A DNA stretch of 64,000 bases from MD308 sp051888795 (lineage in GTDB: Bacteria > Bacillota > Clostridia > Lachnospirales > Lachnospiraceae), in contig JBJFCD010000285.1 of assembly GCA_051888795.1 (NCBI GenBank), forward strand, positions 1 through 64,000, in the 5' to 3' direction. Under the pieces are notes generated by a model that saw only the letters and a list, made by a program, of their open reading frames with translations, was not told the DNA's origin and did not search any database. The translations under genes and the position numbers were made by a program. Shown one piece after another: positions 62,100 through 64,000 of the stretch (position 1 is its first letter; each line of letters starts with the position of its first letter).

Positions 62100-62960
62100 T
62101 TACCTGAACACCCATAGCTGTTTAATCTGCCCGGAGATCCTGTCATAATCCCACAGTTTTCCTGAATTTTCCCGGCTGTTAGGATCATTCACTTTAATTT
62201 TCCCCTCCTGATATCCGGATAAAACAATGAAATGTCCACCAGTCGTAAAATCGCCGGCTCTCATGCTTGCTACAATCGGATTCCCCGCCTCCAGATTATC
62301 TATGATCCTCTGCTGATCCAAAGGAATTTCTGTCACATCAAAACCCAGCCTTTCTCCCCCTTCCGAGAATAATGCCCAAGCCGACCCATTCCCCTCAGCG
62401 ACATACCCATGTTCTTCAGAAAAATCCGCCATCCACGAAAGATCCATAGACACATCCCCACTAAGGTAAACTGCCACCATAGACAGACATGTCGGTCCAC
62501 ATCCGGTCAGACCCATCAGATTTCCCGAATACTTTTTGTATCCCCATCTCTCGTCCCATTGCATGAAAAGCGGGACAGACTCTGTATTTTTGTATTCACT
62601 TAAATCAATCTCATATTCTTTCTCTTTCTTCAATGGATATTCAAACACAAAATCTTTCGTTTCCGGATTACGTTCATAAAGTAAGGTCAGATCCTGTGGG
62701 TAATCATCTATAGAAAGATTATGCTTTTTTGCAAACCGTTCAATCTCTTCTTTTTTTGTCAAAGAACGGAAAGAATCAGCAGACAATCCTTCTTTTCCTT
62801 TTATCCTCAGCAAAAGAACGCCCACCAGCACAGTAAGCATTAATACTTCACAAATGATAATTTTGATACGTCGAATCTTTTTTCTTCTGTTATACTTTTT
62901 TCTTTGGGCTACCCTTCTTTTATTATATTGATCATCTGCATAATAATAACGTCTATCCAT
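62100..62960 (-). CDS. C39-like cysteine peptidase, membrane-anchored
   Basis: 286 aa. Basic N-terminus with one membrane helix (about residues 34-51), then a Peptidase_C39_2 fold: catalytic Cys in LTGCGPTCLSM, His in GGHFIVLSGY, and Asn/Asp in VNDPNS. Outside the cell, it could cut peptides or cell-wall cross-links; its target is unknown. ATG at 62960 after AGGAGTGGCGAG. Single gene. Confidence 0.82.
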   Translation of the reverse strand: MDRRYYYADDQYNKRRVAQRKKYNRRKKIRRIKIIICEVLMLTVLVGVLLLRIKGKEGLSADSFRSLTKKEEIERFAKKHNLSIDDYPQDLTLLYERNPETKDFVFEYPLKKEKEYEIDLSEYKNTESVPLFMQWDERWGYKKYSGNLMGLTGCGPTCLSMVAVYLSGDVSMDLSWMADFSEEHGYVAEGNGSAWALFSEGGERLGFDVTEIPLDQQRIIDNLEAGNPIVASMRAGDFTTGGHFIVLSGYQEGKIKVNDPNSRENSGKLWDYDRISGQIKQLWVFR

Positions 62961-63157
62961 CTCGCCACTCCTACAAAAAAGTCTCTGCCATCTACTTAAA
63001 AGGATAGCAGAAAAAGGAGCTCTTTTTTTTAGGATTCTACTAAAAATAAGCGTGTATTTTTCTTTCGATTTATGATTTTTTTCTTAATGTTTTTCCAATT
63101 TCATCTTCCAACATGCTATAATCACATATATTTAATGAGAATCAAGGAGACGGGAAT

Positions 63158-63799
63158 ATGTTAAGAGATATTGATCTTTCCAAAGTTTCTGACGGGAAAT
63201 TTTATACTTGCAATGACATGGTCAAAACAGACTGCCAGGGCTGCGCAGGTTGCTCTGAATGTTGTCATGGAATGGGAACTTCCGTTATTTTAGATCCCTA
63301 TGACATCTATCAGTTAACCACTGGGCTATCCAAGACTTTTGAAGAGCTTCTTGCCGGTCCACTGGAACTCAATGTGGTAGACGGAATCATCCTCCCAAAT
63401 CTTAAAATGTGCGGCGAAAATGAAGCATGTGCCTTTTTAAACAGCGAAGGACGATGCAGTATCCACTCAATCCGCCCAGGATTCTGTCGTCTCTTTCCAC
63501 TGGGGCGCTATTATAAAAACAAAACCTTTCACTATTTTTTACAAATACATGAGTGTCCAAAGCCAAACAAATCTAAAATAAAAATAAAAAAATGGCTGGG
63601 AATTGAAAACCTGAAACAATACGAAGAATTTACCATCGCCTGGCATTATTATTTGAGAGAAAAGCAGGAAATCGCCATGAACAGTGACAGTGCAGATGTT
63701 GTCAAAGAACTGAGCATGGAAATCCTCAGAAAATATTATGTGCATCAATATACAAGAGATATCGATTTTTATACACAAATAGCACAAATTGGGACGTAG
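63158..63799 (+). CDS. YkgJ-family cysteine-cluster protein
   Basis: 213 aa. Cysteine pattern CQGCAGCSECCHGMG near residue 27, then CAFLNSEGRCSIHSIRPGFCRLFPLGRY (in pieces) and HECPKP: the zinc/iron-chelating YkgJ type. Function unknown; related to FliB. Its last four codons (QIGT) and the TAG stop at 63797-63799 lie inside the dispersed repeat (63786-63870), so the original end was probably different. Confidence 0.85.
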   Translation: MLRDIDLSKVSDGKFYTCNDMVKTDCQGCAGCSECCHGMGTSVILDPYDIYQLTTGLSKTFEELLAGPLELNVVDGIILPNLKMCGENEACAFLNSEGRCSIHSIRPGFCRLFPLGRYYKNKTFHYFLQIHECPKPNKSKIKIKKWLGIENLKQYEEFTIAWHYYLREKQEIAMNSDSADVVKELSMEILRKYYVHQYTRDIDFYTQIAQIGT

Positions 63800-63870
63800 A
63801 CTTTTTGCAAAAGTCTACGTCCCAATTTGAAATATACGGTGTACCTTTTTGTCCAATCCCCTGTACCTAA
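63786..63870 (-). repeat. Dispersed hairpin repeat, copy 2 (with 20-25-base insertion)
   Basis: Same element as 27501-27563 but on the other strand. The hairpin is AAATTGGGACGTAGACTTTT and its complement, and the far end reads TTAGGTACAGGGG. Between them it has roughly 22-24 extra bases (ATTGGACAAAAAGGTACACC region). It carries the stop codon of the YkgJ-type gene on one strand and that of the PanE-like gene on the other. Confidence 0.8.
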
Positions 63871-64000
63871 TTGTATTTTTTTAGCCCCTCATACATTCTT
63901 TCAGAAACAGGTGCCATTACACCAAGTCTCTTTGCTTCTCGTACGAGATACCCGCTAAATGTCTCTACTTCTGTCGGTCTTCCTGCATTTACGTCTCTTT
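63867..64000 (-). CDS. 2-dehydropantoate 2-reductase-like protein, C-terminal end
   Basis: The last 43 or so codons are in the window. They read VNAGRPTEVETFSGYLVREA then KRLGVMAPVSERMYEGLKKY, typical of the C-terminal helical domain of PanE/ApbA ketopantoate reductases (the GRPTEVE motif). The TAG stop at 63867-63869 belongs to the repeat copy. The N-terminal Rossmann half lies outside the window. Confidence 0.75.
   Translation of the reverse strand, partial: RDVNAGRPTEVETFSGYLVREAKRLGVMAPVSERMYEGLKKYN

Noticed and set aside
1..64000. CRISPR arrays, rRNA and tRNA genes
   Set aside because: No direct-repeat/spacer pattern, no rRNA-like block and no cloverleaf with a GGTTCRA arm were seen on reading the window.

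Overview
This window is a chromosomal segment of a low-to-mid GC Gram-positive anaerobe, most likely a gut member of the Lachnospiraceae (Clostridia). The signs are AGGAGG-type ribosome binding sites, a glycyl-radical hydroxyproline dehydratase with its activase, a GTG-started rpmG, r-protein leaders of Firmicutes type, a tryptophan T-box, and proteins that read like Lachnospiraceae relatives (GldG/DUF4340 transporter, MutS2, YhaM, CstA). No rRNA, tRNA, CRISPR array, intact insertion sequence or prophage was recognised.

Layout. 1-1.2 kb: the end of a LysR regulator and a small conserved protein with a structured leader. 1.3-8.1 kb: a GldA/GldF/GldG/DUF4340 ABC system on the minus strand, facing an OmpR/histidine-kinase pair. 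8.2-13.7 kb: a PD-(D/E)XK transposase-family nuclease, two ECF sigma factor operons and a RelA/SpoT-like protein. 13.9-19 kb: a TetR-controlled efflux operon (MFS, FtsX-type permease, ATPase, GyrI remnant) with two matching operators. 19-23.1 kb: an iron alcohol dehydrogenase with a divergent MerR regulator, a decayed GHKL kinase, and a pyruvyltransferase/GDPD-like fusion. 23.4-34.5 kb: CstA with an unknown partner, RlmD, YhaM, a catalytically degenerate HtrA, MutS2 and a second two-component system. 34.6-39.2 kb: an M24 peptidase, an amidohydrolase, an ornithine cyclodeaminase-like protein and a divergent LysR regulator.

39-57.6 kb holds the transcription/translation core, read right to left: rpmG, secE, nusG, rplK, rplA, then rplJ, rplL, then rpoB, rpoC. 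The usual contiguous string is broken twice. iadA, a PLP-fold protein and a creatininase lie between rplA and rplJ. A complete hypE-hypD operon lies between rplL and rpoB. Each block has its own strong promoter and terminators, and rplJL has a clear L10 leader, so the parts look independently expressed.

57.6-62 kb is a tryptophan T-box followed by an ABC importer of trpXYZ type and a FliB-like protein. 62-64 kb has a C39-like protease, a YkgJ-type cysteine-cluster protein and the end of a PanE-like reductase.

Two copies of a dispersed hairpin repeat (27.5 kb and 63.8 kb) supply or touch the stop codons of neighbouring genes. Common threads are amino-acid and peptide use (HypD, M24 peptidase, IadA, creatininase, cyclodeaminase, CstA, Trp import) and envelope stress or efflux.
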